Source: Desulfolutivibrio sulfoxidireducens
GTDB lineage: Bacteria > Desulfobacterota > Desulfovibrionia > Desulfovibrionales > Desulfovibrionaceae
Direction: 5' to 3'
Assembly: GCF_013376475.1 (NCBI RefSeq)
Contig: NZ_CP045508.1
Coordinates: 2,392,001-2,456,000, forward strand
DNA length: 64,000 nt
The translations under genes and the position numbers were made by a program. The stretch's first letter is position 1. Each line of letters starts with the position of its first letter. Shown piece after piece: positions 41,319 to 53,186 of this stretch. Under the pieces are notes generated by a model, which was not told the origin of the DNA, did not search any database, and saw only the letters and a list, made by a program, of their open reading frames with translations.

Positions 41319-42197
41319 ATGATCCTGATCGACGGCAAAAAGGTAGCGGCCGAGGTGCGCGCGGGGGTGAAGCGCGACGTGGAGCGGCTGCGGCGCAAAT
41401 ACGGCCGCGCCCCGAGCCTGGCGGTGGTGCTGGTGGGGGAGGATCCGGCCTCGCAGGTCTATGTGCGCAACAAGGAGAAGGCCTGTGAGGAAGCCGGGAT
41501 TGCTTCACGCACGTGGCGGCTGGACACCCGCACCGAACAGTCGCACGTGGAACGACTGGTCCTGGAACTCGGGTCGAGCGACGACATCGACGGGGTCCTG
41601 GTGCAACTGCCGCTGCCTGAACCGCTGGACGCGGCGGCCTGCCTGTGCCTGATGGACCCGAGAAAGGACGTGGACGGGTTTCATCCGGAAAACGTGGGCC
41701 GGCTGTCGCTGGACTTGCCCGGACTTCGGCCGTGCACCCCGGCCGGGGTCATGACCCTGCTTGAATACTACGCCCTGAGCCCGTCCGGGAAAAAGGCCGT
41801 GGTTCTGGGCAGAAGCAACATCGTGGGCAAACCCATGGCCATGATGCTCTCCGCGAACGGCTCGTTCGCCAACGCCACGGTCACCGTGTGCCATTCGCGC
41901 ACCCCGGACATCGCCAAGGAATGCCGTGACGCGGATTTCCTGATCAGCGCCGTGGGCAAGGCCGGAATTGTGACCCGGGACATGGTCAAGCCCGGGGCCG
42001 TGGTCATCGACGTGGGCATGAACCGCGACGCAAACGGCAAGCTGTGCGGCGACGTGGATTTCGAGGGCGTCAAGGACGTGGCCTCGGCCATAACCCCGGT
42101 GCCCGGCGGCGTGGGGCCCATGACCATCGCCATGCTCATGGTCAATACGGCCAACGCCTTCCGGTGGCGCATGGAGGAGGCCGGCGAAACGCGGTAG
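41319..42197 (+). CDS. folD: FolD, methylene-THF dehydrogenase/cyclohydrolase
   Basis: A 292-residue bifunctional enzyme for one-carbon folate metabolism, with the typical active-site Lys in [27 protein letters not shown], the NADP loop [16 protein letters not shown] and the C-terminal [18 protein letters not shown]. Length is typical. A GGAGACC ribosome binding site precedes it. In a sulfate reducer it may serve C1 assimilation or the Wood-Ljungdahl methyl branch. Confidence 0.96.
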   Translation: MILIDGKKVAAEVRAGVKRDVERLRRKYGRAPSLAVVLVGEDPASQVYVRNKEKACEEAGIASRTWRLDTRTEQSHVERLVLELGSSDDIDGVLVQLPLPEPLDAAACLCLMDPRKDVDGFHPENVGRLSLDLPGLRPCTPAGVMTLLEYYALSPSGKKAVVLGRSNIVGKPMAMMLSANGSFANATVTVCHSRTPDIAKECRDADFLISAVGKAGIVTRDMVKPGAVVIDVGMNRDANGKLCGDVDFEGVKDVASAITPVPGGVGPMTIAMLMVNTANAFRWRMEEAGETR

Positions 42198-42460
42198 GGG
42201 GGAGAGGGAAGAGAATATGCCTCCGGCGGCCAAAGGGGCAATGCCCCTTTGGAATCCCATATAGGGCCTGGAAGCGCGGGATGGGCGCGGATATGACCGG
42301 GACGCGCGGGAGGAAGCGGGGATAAAGACGGCGGGCAAAGGGGCAATACCCCTTGGAATCCCACATAGGGCCTGGAAGCGCGGGATGGGCGCGGATATGA
42401 CCGGGACGCGTGGGAGAAAGCGGGGATAAAGACGGCGGGCAAAGGGGTTGCGCTCTTTGA
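42198..42460 (+). repeat. left arm of inverted repeat with two ~105-bp units
   Basis: Directly after folD comes GAGAGGGAAGAGAATATGCC, then two copies of a 104-105-base unit holding a palindrome (CCAAAGGGGCA-N-TGCCCCTTTGG type), TATAGGGCCTGG and a GCGCGGATATGACCGGGACG block. The same order, including the unique flank, occurs inverted at about 45860-46105. The region 42460-42639 carries no gene; it has an imperfect hairpin at 42533-42596 (GGGTTTGCG..CGCAAACCC with inner CGGCAGC..GCTGCCG). Confidence 0.85.
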
Positions 42461-42639
42461 AATCCCCGGACGGGAAAGAGGCACCTCTTCACAGGATTCC
42501 CGCGCCGAGCCGAGACATCCAGGCCGGGCGACGGGTTTGCGCACAGGGCGCACGGCAGCGCGAAGCATTGCTGCCGAAGCGCTGTGTCGCAAACCCCGAG
42601 CCCGGCCGGCATCCGAATCACACCGCAACCAGGCTCAGC

Positions 42640-42732
42640 GCGGTCCCCTCGCACTCAACTCCCGGATGGCGTCCCGGGCGATCCACCGGGCCTGCGGCGT
42701 ATCCTGGGCCAGGACGCGCCGGGCCGTGTCCA
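42640..42732 (-). repeat. 93-bp copy of the alkD-like gene's 3' end
   Basis: Identical over 93 bases to 44844-44936, the last coding bases of the alkD-like gene. In this copy the reading frame on the minus strand ends ARGPR-stop, probably the original gene end, followed by the hairpin at 42533-42596. The two copies flank about 2.1 kb that holds an IS5-type transposase and an AT-rich gene. Confidence 0.9.
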
Positions 42733-42750
42733 GGGCCGAGGCATGAATAT

Positions 42751-44055
42751 GAGGACGCCTTACAGCGTTTTTCCTTGAAGGAGATCGTTGCGCGAAAAAT
42801 GGCACAAATCTGTTGTAATTTTAGGCAATTGTGCTATGTTTTCTCCATCAAAATGATGGAGGCGATCATGAACGAGCGCAATTCCAAAAAGCCCGGCATT
42901 GCCGACTACGTCGTGTCCCGTCGCAGGCACAAGGAATGCTTCCTGGACGAAATAGATCGCCTCATTGACTGGAAGCCGTTTGAGAAGCTTCTTCGGAAAA
43001 AGCTTAGCCGGGTTGCCAATGCCGTTGGCAATCCCGCCTATGCGCCGTTGCCGATGTTTAAAATCCTTCTGCTCCAGAGGTGGTACAACCTGAGCGATGC
43101 GGCGGTGGAAGAATGCTTGTACGATCGGTTGTCCTTTGTCCGGTTCGTGCGCCTCTCCCTTGATCATGACCAAGTGCCCGATTCCTCGACCATTTGCCGG
43201 TTTCGGCAGAGCCTGCTTGAAAAAAACGTCTTGAAGCGGCTTCTGGACAAACTCAACCATCAACTCCAGCGGCGCGGCATACTGGTACGTGAAGGAGCCA
43301 TCGTGGACGCGAGCGTCATCACCTCCTCGCGCCGCCCCCTCAAGGTGATCGATATTCTTCCCGAAGACCGCGAGGAAGATGACGACGAGGCGTCGGACGT
43401 AACCATCAGCTACTCCGATGACGCCGATGCGGCCTGGTTGCGCAAAGGGAACCGGGCATATTACGGCTACAAAGTCCATGCGGCCACGGACAGCCGGGAC
43501 GGCTTTCTCCTTGGCGGCCATGTCACGCCGGCCAACCATTCGGATACGCAGGAATTCGTGGATATTCTGGATGAGATTGGCCCCATGCCAGGGGGCCGCA
43601 TCTACGCAGACAAGGGATACAGCAGCCAGTTGAACAGGCATGTGCTCCAAGCCCGGGGACTTGCTGACGGCATCATGCATAAGGCCGCTCGCAACCGTGC
43701 GCTGAACCCCGCCGAAAAAGCGGCAAACCGCCAAGTCAGCAGTGTCCGGTCGAAGGTGGAACGGGCTTTCGGAACGCTCAAGCGAGGTTATGGATTCTTC
43801 CGGACGCGTTACCTTGGGGTGCCCAAGGTCGAGCTTGAATTTTTACTCAACGCCATGGCCTTCAACCTAAAAAAGGCGGCGCTCAAAGCGGCATGCTGAG
43901 GAACACTTACGCCAACGGGGTGACGAGCGCCGCCGCAAGGCGAAGCAAGATCATCGCTGTCGGCTAAACAACGGCGGAATAAGACGTCCGAGACCTTTCG
44001 GAAGAATTCCGTAACGACATCATAGGATTGTGCAGCGGTCTCTGAAGGCATCTTC
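42751..44055 (+). mobile_element. IS5-family insertion sequence (limits approximate)
   Basis: Around the transposase gene, possible imperfect terminal repeats are GAGGACGCCTTACAGCG at 42751 and, read inward from 44055 on the other strand, GAAGATGCCTTCAGAGACCG. No target duplication was found, so the limits are tentative. The 43900-44055 tail is non-coding. Confidence 0.55.
42868..43899 (+). CDS. IS5-family transposase
   Basis: A 343-residue DDE transposase: KLSRVANAVGNPAYAPLPMFKILLLQRWYNLSD (the N-terminal DUF772-type region), VDASVITSSRRPLK (first Asp), GYKVHAATDSRDGFLLGGHVTPANHSD, YADKGYSSQLN (second Asp) and RSKVERAFGTLKRGYGF with the catalytic Glu. All three motifs are intact. The start at 42868 has GGAGG six bases upstream; the longer frame to 42448 is not credible as it crosses the alkD fragment. 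Confidence 0.9.
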   Translation: MNERNSKKPGIADYVVSRRRHKECFLDEIDRLIDWKPFEKLLRKKLSRVANAVGNPAYAPLPMFKILLLQRWYNLSDAAVEECLYDRLSFVRFVRLSLDHDQVPDSSTICRFRQSLLEKNVLKRLLDKLNHQLQRRGILVREGAIVDASVITSSRRPLKVIDILPEDREEDDDEASDVTISYSDDADAAWLRKGNRAYYGYKVHAATDSRDGFLLGGHVTPANHSDTQEFVDILDEIGPMPGGRIYADKGYSSQLNRHVLQARGLADGIMHKAARNRALNPAEKAANRQVSSVRSKVERAFGTLKRGYGFFRTRYLGVPKVELEFLLNAMAFNLKKAALKAAC

Positions 44056-44152
44056 CCTTCCAAGGCTCCGAGAGGATGGAGGGCCTACTAGCTACCCAGT
44101 CGGGAGCGGCGGTGTCAGGTGAACACTATCTCAGTACACATAAATACTATCT

Positions 44153-44791
44153 TCACGAAGAAATAATCATACACAGTATTTCTTTTGAAAAAGTAGAAAT
44201 TACTGTTCCAAGAAACATCAAGCACGTCCCGGCAGCTATCAAATCTAGACTATTTGTCTCTACATTTTCAATTTTTTTGCCCACTACATATTCAACTTCG
44301 GATATCAATTTCCGGATCTCACCAACTTCAGACATAGTTGTTTCAAACTTAGCAGTTGTATCGCTTTCTAAATTCTGAATGCGCGTGTAGCATCTCCCAA
44401 CCATTTCCTCTATTATATCAACTCTTTTTTCAAGAACCATCCCTTTCGTATTTGAGAACAACGCGACCCCCTTAGCTTTACCACCTACTATTGCCGTACC
44501 TGAAGCACTTCCATAAGCGATTTTCATTTTTCTGTTAAACGGATACCTACTTAGCCAGTCCATAAATTTTTCAAACGGGTTCTTTAATTTATACTTAGTT
44601 GATATTTTATAAATATTATATATAACGCAAAACACGCCTACAAAGACATATACTACTCCACTCAATCTAACGACAAATTCTGAATTCAAATAGCCAGCAA
44701 TAAGCAACATAAAAAATAATGACAGCAAGAATAACCAAATACTCATTGGGTCAAGGAAGAACCACTTACAAAATCGCCCCAAAGAATTCAT
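44153..44791 (-). CDS. AT-rich membrane protein, unknown
   Basis: A 212-residue protein. Two N-terminal membrane helices (SIWLFLLSLFFMLLIAGYL and GVVYVFVGVFCVIYNIY), a cytoplasmic-looking middle with GSASGTAIVGGKAKGVALF and a coiled-coil-like stretch (IIEEMVGRCYTRIQNLESDTTAKFETTMSEVGEIRKLISEVE), and a C-terminal membrane segment (LIAAGTCLMFLGTVIST). Family not recognised. The start at 44791 has AAAAGGGG upstream. Composition is AT-rich, unlike the surroundings, and it is inside the segment flanked by the alkD duplication, so it is probably foreign. Confidence 0.65.
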   Translation of the reverse strand: MNSLGRFCKWFFLDPMSIWLFLLSLFFMLLIAGYLNSEFVVRLSGVVYVFVGVFCVIYNIYKISTKYKLKNPFEKFMDWLSRYPFNRKMKIAYGSASGTAIVGGKAKGVALFSNTKGMVLEKRVDIIEEMVGRCYTRIQNLESDTTAKFETTMSEVGEIRKLISEVEYVVGKKIENVETNSLDLIAAGTCLMFLGTVISTFSKEILCMIISS

Positions 44792-44826
44792 CTCGAGCCC
44801 CTTTTCTGTCGCAAAAAATGTGCATC

Positions 44827-45516
44827 TCAGAGTCCAATAATCAGCGGTCCCCTCGCACTCAACTCCCGGATGGCGTCCCGGGCGATCCACCGGGCCTGCG
44901 GCGTATCCTGGGCCAGGACGCGCCGGGCCGTGTCCATGGCGGCCAGCCGCAGGGCCTCGTTTCGCTTGCCGATGCCCCGAAGCGCCCAGTTGACAGCCTT
45001 TTTCACGAAATTTCGCCCATCATGCGCCGTAGCCTCCACCAGCCCGAGATATCCCAAAAACCGTTCATCCGGCGCATTCTTGTCGTGCACGGCCAGGCTG
45101 GCCACAAGCGAAAATCCCGCCCGGCGTACGAACTCCTCCGGCCGCCCGGCCCATGCCCGGGCCTTGTCGTGGGCCGCGGCCGTCTTCCTGGCCAGATTGT
45201 TGGTGAACATGTCGCAGATGTCCCAGGAATCCAGGTCAGCCGCCCACCTCTCCAAAAGCGCGTCGTCGGTCTGTCCCGAATCGGCGGTCAGGCAGGCCAG
45301 AAGCCTGGCCTCGTGCAGGCCCGTGTCCCACAGGACCAGGGCCAGTTCATGGTCCTGGCCGATCTCTTTCCGTATCCCGCGCACGACGGCCACGGACACC
45401 CCGGCGGCATGGGCCACGTTGATGCCGTACCTCGCCATGCCCTGGCGGTTATGTTCGCTTCCGGCCGCCCGGATGCGGGCGGCGATGTCCCTCGCCACAG
45501 CCTGAACGTCTTGCAT
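44827..45516 (-). CDS. AlkD-like DNA alkylation repair protein
   Basis: A 229-residue HEAT-repeat protein: YGINVAHAAGVSVAVVRGIRKEIGQDHELALVLWDTGLHEARLLACLTAD, DSWDICDMFTNNLARKT and FLGYLGLVEATAHDGRNFVKKAVNWALRGIGKRN are typical of the AlkD-like family. AlkD excises alkylated bases; the catalytic roles here are inferred. The last four residues (IIGL) come from inserted DNA: the original end ARGPR is found at 42640-42732. The gene is thus slightly altered but probably functional. Confidence 0.85.
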   Translation of the reverse strand: MQDVQAVARDIAARIRAAGSEHNRQGMARYGINVAHAAGVSVAVVRGIRKEIGQDHELALVLWDTGLHEARLLACLTADSGQTDDALLERWAADLDSWDICDMFTNNLARKTAAAHDKARAWAGRPEEFVRRAGFSLVASLAVHDKNAPDERFLGYLGLVEATAHDGRNFVKKAVNWALRGIGKRNEALRLAAMDTARRVLAQDTPQARWIARDAIRELSARGPLIIGL

Positions 45517-45646
45517 GCCATCCTCCAGTCGCCATGCCGGCGACAGCCTCCCAAGCCCATTCGCGCGGTTCCGCCCGGTCCCTCTCCGACGGCGAGCCGA
45601 CCCCTCTCCCTTCCACGGGACTCCACTGGAAGCAAGCCCTTAACCC

Positions 45647-46105
45647 TCCGTCCCCGCTTCCTCCCGCGCGTCCCGGTCATATCCGCGCCCATCCCGCACT
45701 TCCAGGCCCTATAAGGGGTTCCAAAGGGGCAGTGCCCCTTTGGCCGCCGTCTTTATCCCCGCTTCCTCCCGCGCGTCCCGGTCATATCCGCGCCCATCCC
45801 GCACTTCCAGGCCCTATATGGGATTCCAAAGGGGCAGTGCCCCTTTGGCCGCCGTCTTTATCCCCGCTTCCTCCCGCGCGTCCCGGTCATATCCGCGCCC
45901 ATCCCGCACTTCCAGGCCCTATAAGGGGTTCCAAAGGGGCAGTGCCCCTTTGGCCGCCGTCTTTATCCCCGCTTTCTCCCGCGCGTCCCGGTCATATCCG
46001 CGCCCATCCCGCGCTTCCAGGCCCTATATGGGATTCCAAAGGGGCAGTGCCCCTTTGGCCGCCGGAGGCATATTCTCTTTCTCTTCCCTCTCCCGCCCCC
46101 CCCGC
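45647..46105 (+). repeat. 105-bp tandem array (four units), right inverted arm
   Basis: Units start at 45661, 45766, 45871 and 45976, exactly 105 bases apart. Each has a GCGCGTCCCGGTCATATCCG block, a TATAAGGGG or TATATGGGA variant (alternating A, B, A, B, as if a pair had been duplicated) and a perfect palindrome of 23 bases (CCAAAGGGGCA/TGCCCCTTTGG around one base). The last unit with its flank (GCATATTCTC..CTTCCCTCTC) is the inverted copy of 42198-42330. No gene lies in 45517-46207 apart from this. Confidence 0.9.
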
Positions 46106-46207
46106 CGCCCCCGCATCCCTTCCGCACCTTGACTTGCGCCGCCCAAGCGGAGATACCCGTAACATCACGGAAAGCTCTCGCGGCCGGCCCGCGAAAAGGA
46201 GTGCGGC

Positions 46208-48622
<2,415 letters not shown>

Positions 48623-48715
48623 TAACAACCGCCTGTCTCCTCATCAGGGAGAAACCTGATGGAGTTGCGAGAAGGATAGGTCGATGATGCCTTGCGTTTC
48701 AAGCTCCGGCGGCCA

Positions 48716-48746
48716 GGGGGGAAACCTTTTTCAAAAGGTTTCCCCC
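48716..48746. terminator. bidirectional hairpin between ppsA and the hybrid kinase
   Basis: A perfect 14-bp stem GGGGGAAACCTTTT/AAAAGGTTTCCCCC with a 2-base loop. It can act for ppsA (plus) and for the kinase gene ending at 48804 (minus). Confidence 0.8.
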
Positions 48747-48803
48747 GTCCTCCTCATGCTTTCACCGCATCGCGCTCCAGGCCGAGGCCCGGAGGATTTT
48801 GCG

Positions 48804-51800
48804 CTATGAGCCGGACCGCTCCAGAAACTGCGACAGCATTGCCGTGAGTTGCTCCTTTCCAACCGGCTTGGCCAGGTAGCCATCCAACCCGGCGGCAAGG
48901 ATCTTTTCCCGGTCTCCAGGCATGGCGTAGGCCGTCATAGCGATAATCGGAATGCACGATTTCTCCTTGAATTTTACATCGCCGCGAATGATCCTCGCCG
49001 CCTCGATGCCGTCCATGACCGGCATTTGAATATCCATGATGATCGCATCGACATTGTTACGGAGGACGTATTCCAGGGCCTGACTCCCATCCTCGGCGGT
49101 GGCGACGGAATACCCGACTTTCTCCAACTGCCATTTCAAGGCAACTCGGTTGACGGCATCGTCCTCGACAACCAGGATGAGGACCTTTTCCACGCCCCGC
49201 CTTGGTTCGGGCAATTCCTCGACAGGGGAAACGGCACGGGCGGGCTTCGCGATATCAAACGGCAGGACCAGATACACGGAGGTCCCCACCCCTTCCTCAC
49301 TCTCGATGCATACCTCGCCTCTCATGAGACGGGTCAAACGTCTGACGATGGCCAATCCCAGCCCCGCGCCTTGATAGCGACGAACATAAGACCCCTCTAC
49401 CTGGGTGAAGGGTTCAAAGATGTCCGCCAACCTGTGTTCCGGGATGCCGATCCCCGTATCGGCGACAGTGAAGAGGATACGGCAGGGGACAGCGCCAACC
49501 TGGGATACGCGGTCTACTTGAATTTCGACTTTTCCTTTCAACGTGAATTTCAATGCGTTTCCAACAAGATTGAACAGGAGTTGCCGCAACCGTATTTCGT
49601 CGCCGATGAGATTGTAGGGGATGTTTTCGTCGATATGGCAACAGAGGGTTAGCCCTTTTTGAGCAGCGTCCTGGTCGAAAATTTCGTTTATCGACGTGCA
49701 CACTTCCATGATGCTGAATGGTGCGGATTGGACGGCAAGCTTGCCGGACTCGATGACGGAAAGGTCCAGGATATCGCTCAAAAGGCGTGTCAGGCGCTTT
49801 GAGGCATTAAGTGCCATGAGGATATATTCCTGTTGCTCCGCACCGAGGGAACTGGATTCCAACAGGTTGAGCATCCCGATGATACCGTTGAGGGGAGTGC
49901 GAATCTCGTGGCTCATGTTGGCCAAAAACTCGCTTTTGGCCTTGTTCGCGGCCTCTGCCTTCAGGGCGAGGTCTTCCGCGTTCGCCAACGCGGCGCGCAA
50001 CGCCTCCTCCGCCCTGACCCGATCCGTGACGTCTCTGGAAAAGACGGCGACCTGGACGGCCTCGCCCGAATCGTCAAGGACGGGAAACATCCGTACCTGG
50101 TAGCACTTGCCGTTGACCCGCTCGTCGATGTCGATCCAATGTCTGTTCTTGGCGATCTGCGTCAATCCTTCCTTGCGAGCCGCGGCAACATCCGGGGGCA
50201 GAAAATTTTCCATGGCCCTGCCGACCATGTCCCGCGTCTCCAGGCCGCGTCGCCGACTTCCCGGCTCATTGACAGCCAGGATTGCGCCCGAGGCGTCCAG
50301 AAGCATCACCGAGTCGGTCGTGGCGTTGATAAGCGCCCGTATCTTCTGCTCAGTCGTCCACAGATCCATGAGGGTGTCGTGGCGGTCAATGGCCAGGGCG
50401 TACAGGCCGGCCAGACGCTTGATCACCTCCAAATCGCTATCCGTATACATCTCTGGCGTATTGGCGAGGGCGATGAGACCGATCAATTTGTCGCCCTTCA
50501 TCGCCGGAACAGCAAGAAAGTTCCGCAGCGGGATGTGCCCTCTTGGAACGCCGCAGGATGCCGGGTGTGAACCGGGTTCGTTGGTGTAAAAGCAAAGTCT
50601 CGTATTGAGGGCGTGTCCCCATAGCGTCGGATAGCTACCATCTGGATTCGGGGAAAACGTGATCCTTTTCTCCGTTTCCTCCACCTGGCATTCCTTGTCC
50701 AGCATCCGCGTCAGGGTATAACAGACAACGTCCCGGGTATTCTGATCGAGCACAGAGACAAATCCATGCTCGCTACGGGTGAGGGAACAGGCGTAGTGTT
50801 GGGTGATATCCGCAATGTCTTGAAGCGTGGTGGCCTTGTCGATCAAAGCACCCGACAGTTCCGACATGGCCGTGTTGACGGCCAGTTCCCTGGCCAGGCT
50901 GTTCTCGGCCCGCTTGCGGTCGGTGATGTCCCTGTTGCTGGCGCGGCGGCCCAGCGAAGTGCCGTCCGGCCTGCCGATATCCGTGCAGGTGTGGTTGAGC
51001 CAAACGATTCGCCCCGACTTGTGCACGATGCGAAAATCAATATCGCAGGGCGCACCTGGGCCTTGCCGCGAGGTGCGCGGATGCTGGTCATACAGTCCCA
51101 CATCCTCTGGGTGAACGATGCTCCGGAAGAGTTCCGGCGAGTGCAGGAAGTCGTCGGCCGTGTATCCTGTCACCCTTTCACAGGAGGGCGACATCCACAC
51201 CAATTGGCTGTCTGGAGCAATCCAGTACTCCCAGTCGTAGGTAAAATCGGCAACGGTGCGAAATTTTTCTTCGCTCTCACCCAGTCTTCCGAAAAACAGA
51301 AGCGTATTCAAGGCCTCCTGAATGCGGCTTCCCATGGCTTTGAAAACCGCCTTGTCCACCTCGGACCAGGCGCGTTCCCACGAACATTGGTGCACCCCGA
51401 ACAGCCATGGTTTGTCGATCTTGGGAAAAAGCGCGAGGGCGAGAAAGGATTTGACGCCAAACTCATCCATGAGAGACTGCTCCAGGGGCAGATCTCCCCC
51501 CGGACCGCAGGAGGTCGGTTCCTCCGCGGCCAGGAAGCGTCTCCAGGCCTCCCGGTTTTGCGGGGTAAGCCGAAATGGATCCGTTGAGGCGCCGCCGCCG
51601 GGCCATCCCGGCCTGGTGCGCTCCATGGGGACGCTCCAGAATTCGGTGTCGACATCGCAGGGATAGACAAGCCAGGCCCTGTCGGCCTGCATGACATCAA
51701 GGACCACATCCAGGGCGTCGCGCATCATCTGTTCCACGTTTGGCGCCTTCCGGATGACCTCGTCGAGGCGTCCAAGGGTCTTCAGGAAGGTGATGCTTTC

Positions 51801-53168
51801 CTTGAGGGTCTCATCAGCCTTCTTGCGGGCCGTGATATCCGTGTACACGCCCAGCACGGCAAAGGGGTGCCCCTTTTCATCCGTCAGGGGGAGCTTGGTT
51901 GTTTCGATCCAGATACGGGAGCCGTTCGCTTGTCGTAACGTCTCGACAATATGGCGTTTCGGAGCATTGCTTCCCAGCACTTCCCGGTCATCGGCGCGGT
52001 AGGCGTCGGTATCCTCCGTTGTCCAGGGGAGATCATAGTCTGTTTTGCCTACGATAGCCTCAGGATGCTCCATTCCGGCCGCAGCAGCGAAAAGACGGTT
52101 GCATCCGAGGTAGCGGCCGTCCACATCCTTCCAGAAAATGGATTGCGGGACGGTATCCAGGATCATGTTCAGGGTCGCCCGGCTCTTGCGGAGTTCCTCC
52201 TCCGAACGCCTGCGCCTTCGGATTTCCCTGGCCTGCGCAGCTATGCCAAAAACAGCAATCATCAATGCCAATGAAATAGATGCTATCGTCCAGTATAGCG
52301 TCTGCCGCTCCAATTGCTCCCTGGTCTTGAATATGATTTCCTTCCCTCTCCATTTATCAAGGATCTTGTCGTATGTGCCATCATTTCTGATCTCAAATAA
52401 CGCATTATTTATATCAGCAAGAAGAAGTCTATTCCCCTTTTTCACCGCGATGGATGAATAGCTTCTACTGATAGGTTCTTCAATCATCTTGACATTTTGT
52501 ATTTTATTTTCAGCAAGGACGTAGCATCCCACCCACCGATCCGCCACCACTGCGTCAATTTCTCCATCTTTCAACTTTCCGAAACCCACAACGAAATTCG
52601 GAATGACCTCGACAATGATTTGAGGGTCATTTTGCAGCAGAAGAATCGGCAGACCCTTGCCTTCCACTCCGACCCTCAGCCCGCGAAGGTCTTGCATGGA
52701 TTTGATCCCGTGATACCTGGACGAGGTAAAAATCGAAAATTCAGAGTTCAGCAGGGGTTCCGAAAAATCAAATATCTTCAACCGCTCAGGATTGGCGTTG
52801 ATCTGCAGTAGCGCGTCCGCCCGGCCATCGACAACAAGCTTCTGGGCTTCACTCCAATCCATAAGCCGGATTTCCACCGGGGAGTGCATGCGTTGCGCAA
52901 GGGCTTCAGCCAGATCGATGACGATGCCAACCGGCCGGCCATCTTTCAGGTAGTTCATCGGAGGGAGCGATTGATTTCCCAGGAATACGACAGGCTTTCC
53001 GGTGATGTTGACATGATCTGAGGCCGGTCGAACTCCAAGATGCTCCAAATCGGATGCCTGCGTGTCTGCCGCACCAGCAAAGACATTGGGCAATCCAAGA
53101 CCTATCCATGAAAGCGCAGCGCAAAATACAAACAACGTCAAGACAAATATATCTGCAAAACGTTTCAT
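48804..53168 (-). CDS. hybrid sensor histidine kinase, periplasmic-binding-protein sensor
   Basis: About 1454 residues. In order: signal/anchor segment, a SBP_bac_3 domain facing the periplasm (VFLGNQSLPPMNYLKDGRPVGIVIDLAEALAQR..., residues about 55-285), a membrane helix (LYWTIASISLALMIAVFGIAA), a PAS domain (TVPQSIFWKDVDGRYLGCN), a GAF domain, a second PAS (DWEYWIAPDSQLVWMSPSC), a second GAF, a third PAS, the HisKA box (NMSHEIRTPLNG), HATPase (NLVGNALKFT, DTGIGIPE, GAGLGLAI) and a C-terminal receiver (VVEDDAVN, MDIQMPVMDG). The likely input is a small ligand such as an amino acid. No separate regulator is adjacent. I prefer the start at 53168 (AAGGA, signal peptide); 53186 is possible. Confidence 0.9.
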   Translation of the reverse strand: MKRFADIFVLTLFVFCAALSWIGLGLPNVFAGAADTQASDLEHLGVRPASDHVNITGKPVVFLGNQSLPPMNYLKDGRPVGIVIDLAEALAQRMHSPVEIRLMDWSEAQKLVVDGRADALLQINANPERLKIFDFSEPLLNSEFSIFTSSRYHGIKSMQDLRGLRVGVEGKGLPILLLQNDPQIIVEVIPNFVVGFGKLKDGEIDAVVADRWVGCYVLAENKIQNVKMIEEPISRSYSSIAVKKGNRLLLADINNALFEIRNDGTYDKILDKWRGKEIIFKTREQLERQTLYWTIASISLALMIAVFGIAAQAREIRRRRRSEEELRKSRATLNMILDTVPQSIFWKDVDGRYLGCNRLFAAAAGMEHPEAIVGKTDYDLPWTTEDTDAYRADDREVLGSNAPKRHIVETLRQANGSRIWIETTKLPLTDEKGHPFAVLGVYTDITARKKADETLKESITFLKTLGRLDEVIRKAPNVEQMMRDALDVVLDVMQADRAWLVYPCDVDTEFWSVPMERTRPGWPGGGASTDPFRLTPQNREAWRRFLAAEEPTSCGPGGDLPLEQSLMDEFGVKSFLALALFPKIDKPWLFGVHQCSWERAWSEVDKAVFKAMGSRIQEALNTLLFFGRLGESEEKFRTVADFTYDWEYWIAPDSQLVWMSPSCERVTGYTADDFLHSPELFRSIVHPEDVGLYDQHPRTSRQGPGAPCDIDFRIVHKSGRIVWLNHTCTDIGRPDGTSLGRRASNRDITDRKRAENSLARELAVNTAMSELSGALIDKATTLQDIADITQHYACSLTRSEHGFVSVLDQNTRDVVCYTLTRMLDKECQVEETEKRITFSPNPDGSYPTLWGHALNTRLCFYTNEPGSHPASCGVPRGHIPLRNFLAVPAMKGDKLIGLIALANTPEMYTDSDLEVIKRLAGLYALAIDRHDTLMDLWTTEQKIRALINATTDSVMLLDASGAILAVNEPGSRRRGLETRDMVGRAMENFLPPDVAAARKEGLTQIAKNRHWIDIDERVNGKCYQVRMFPVLDDSGEAVQVAVFSRDVTDRVRAEEALRAALANAEDLALKAEAANKAKSEFLANMSHEIRTPLNGIIGMLNLLESSSLGAEQQEYILMALNASKRLTRLLSDILDLSVIESGKLAVQSAPFSIMEVCTSINEIFDQDAAQKGLTLCCHIDENIPYNLIGDEIRLRQLLFNLVGNALKFTLKGKVEIQVDRVSQVGAVPCRILFTVADTGIGIPEHRLADIFEPFTQVEGSYVRRYQGAGLGLAIVRRLTRLMRGEVCIESEEGVGTSVYLVLPFDIAKPARAVSPVEELPEPRRGVEKVLILVVEDDAVNRVALKWQLEKVGYSVATAEDGSQALEYVLRNNVDAIIMDIQMPVMDGIEAARIIRGDVKFKEKSCIPIIAMTAYAMPGDREKILAAGLDGYLAKPVGKEQLTAMLSQFLERSGS

Positions 53169-53186
53169 ACAATATCCTTGGTGCAT

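Noticed and set aside
42640-44936. Prophage or integrative element with att sites
   Set aside because: The 93-bp repeats look like att sites but no integrase or phage gene is present; recorded only as a duplication flanking an insertion.
45647-46070. CRISPR array
   Set aside because: The repeats are contiguous 105-bp units without unique spacers, and no cas genes are nearby.
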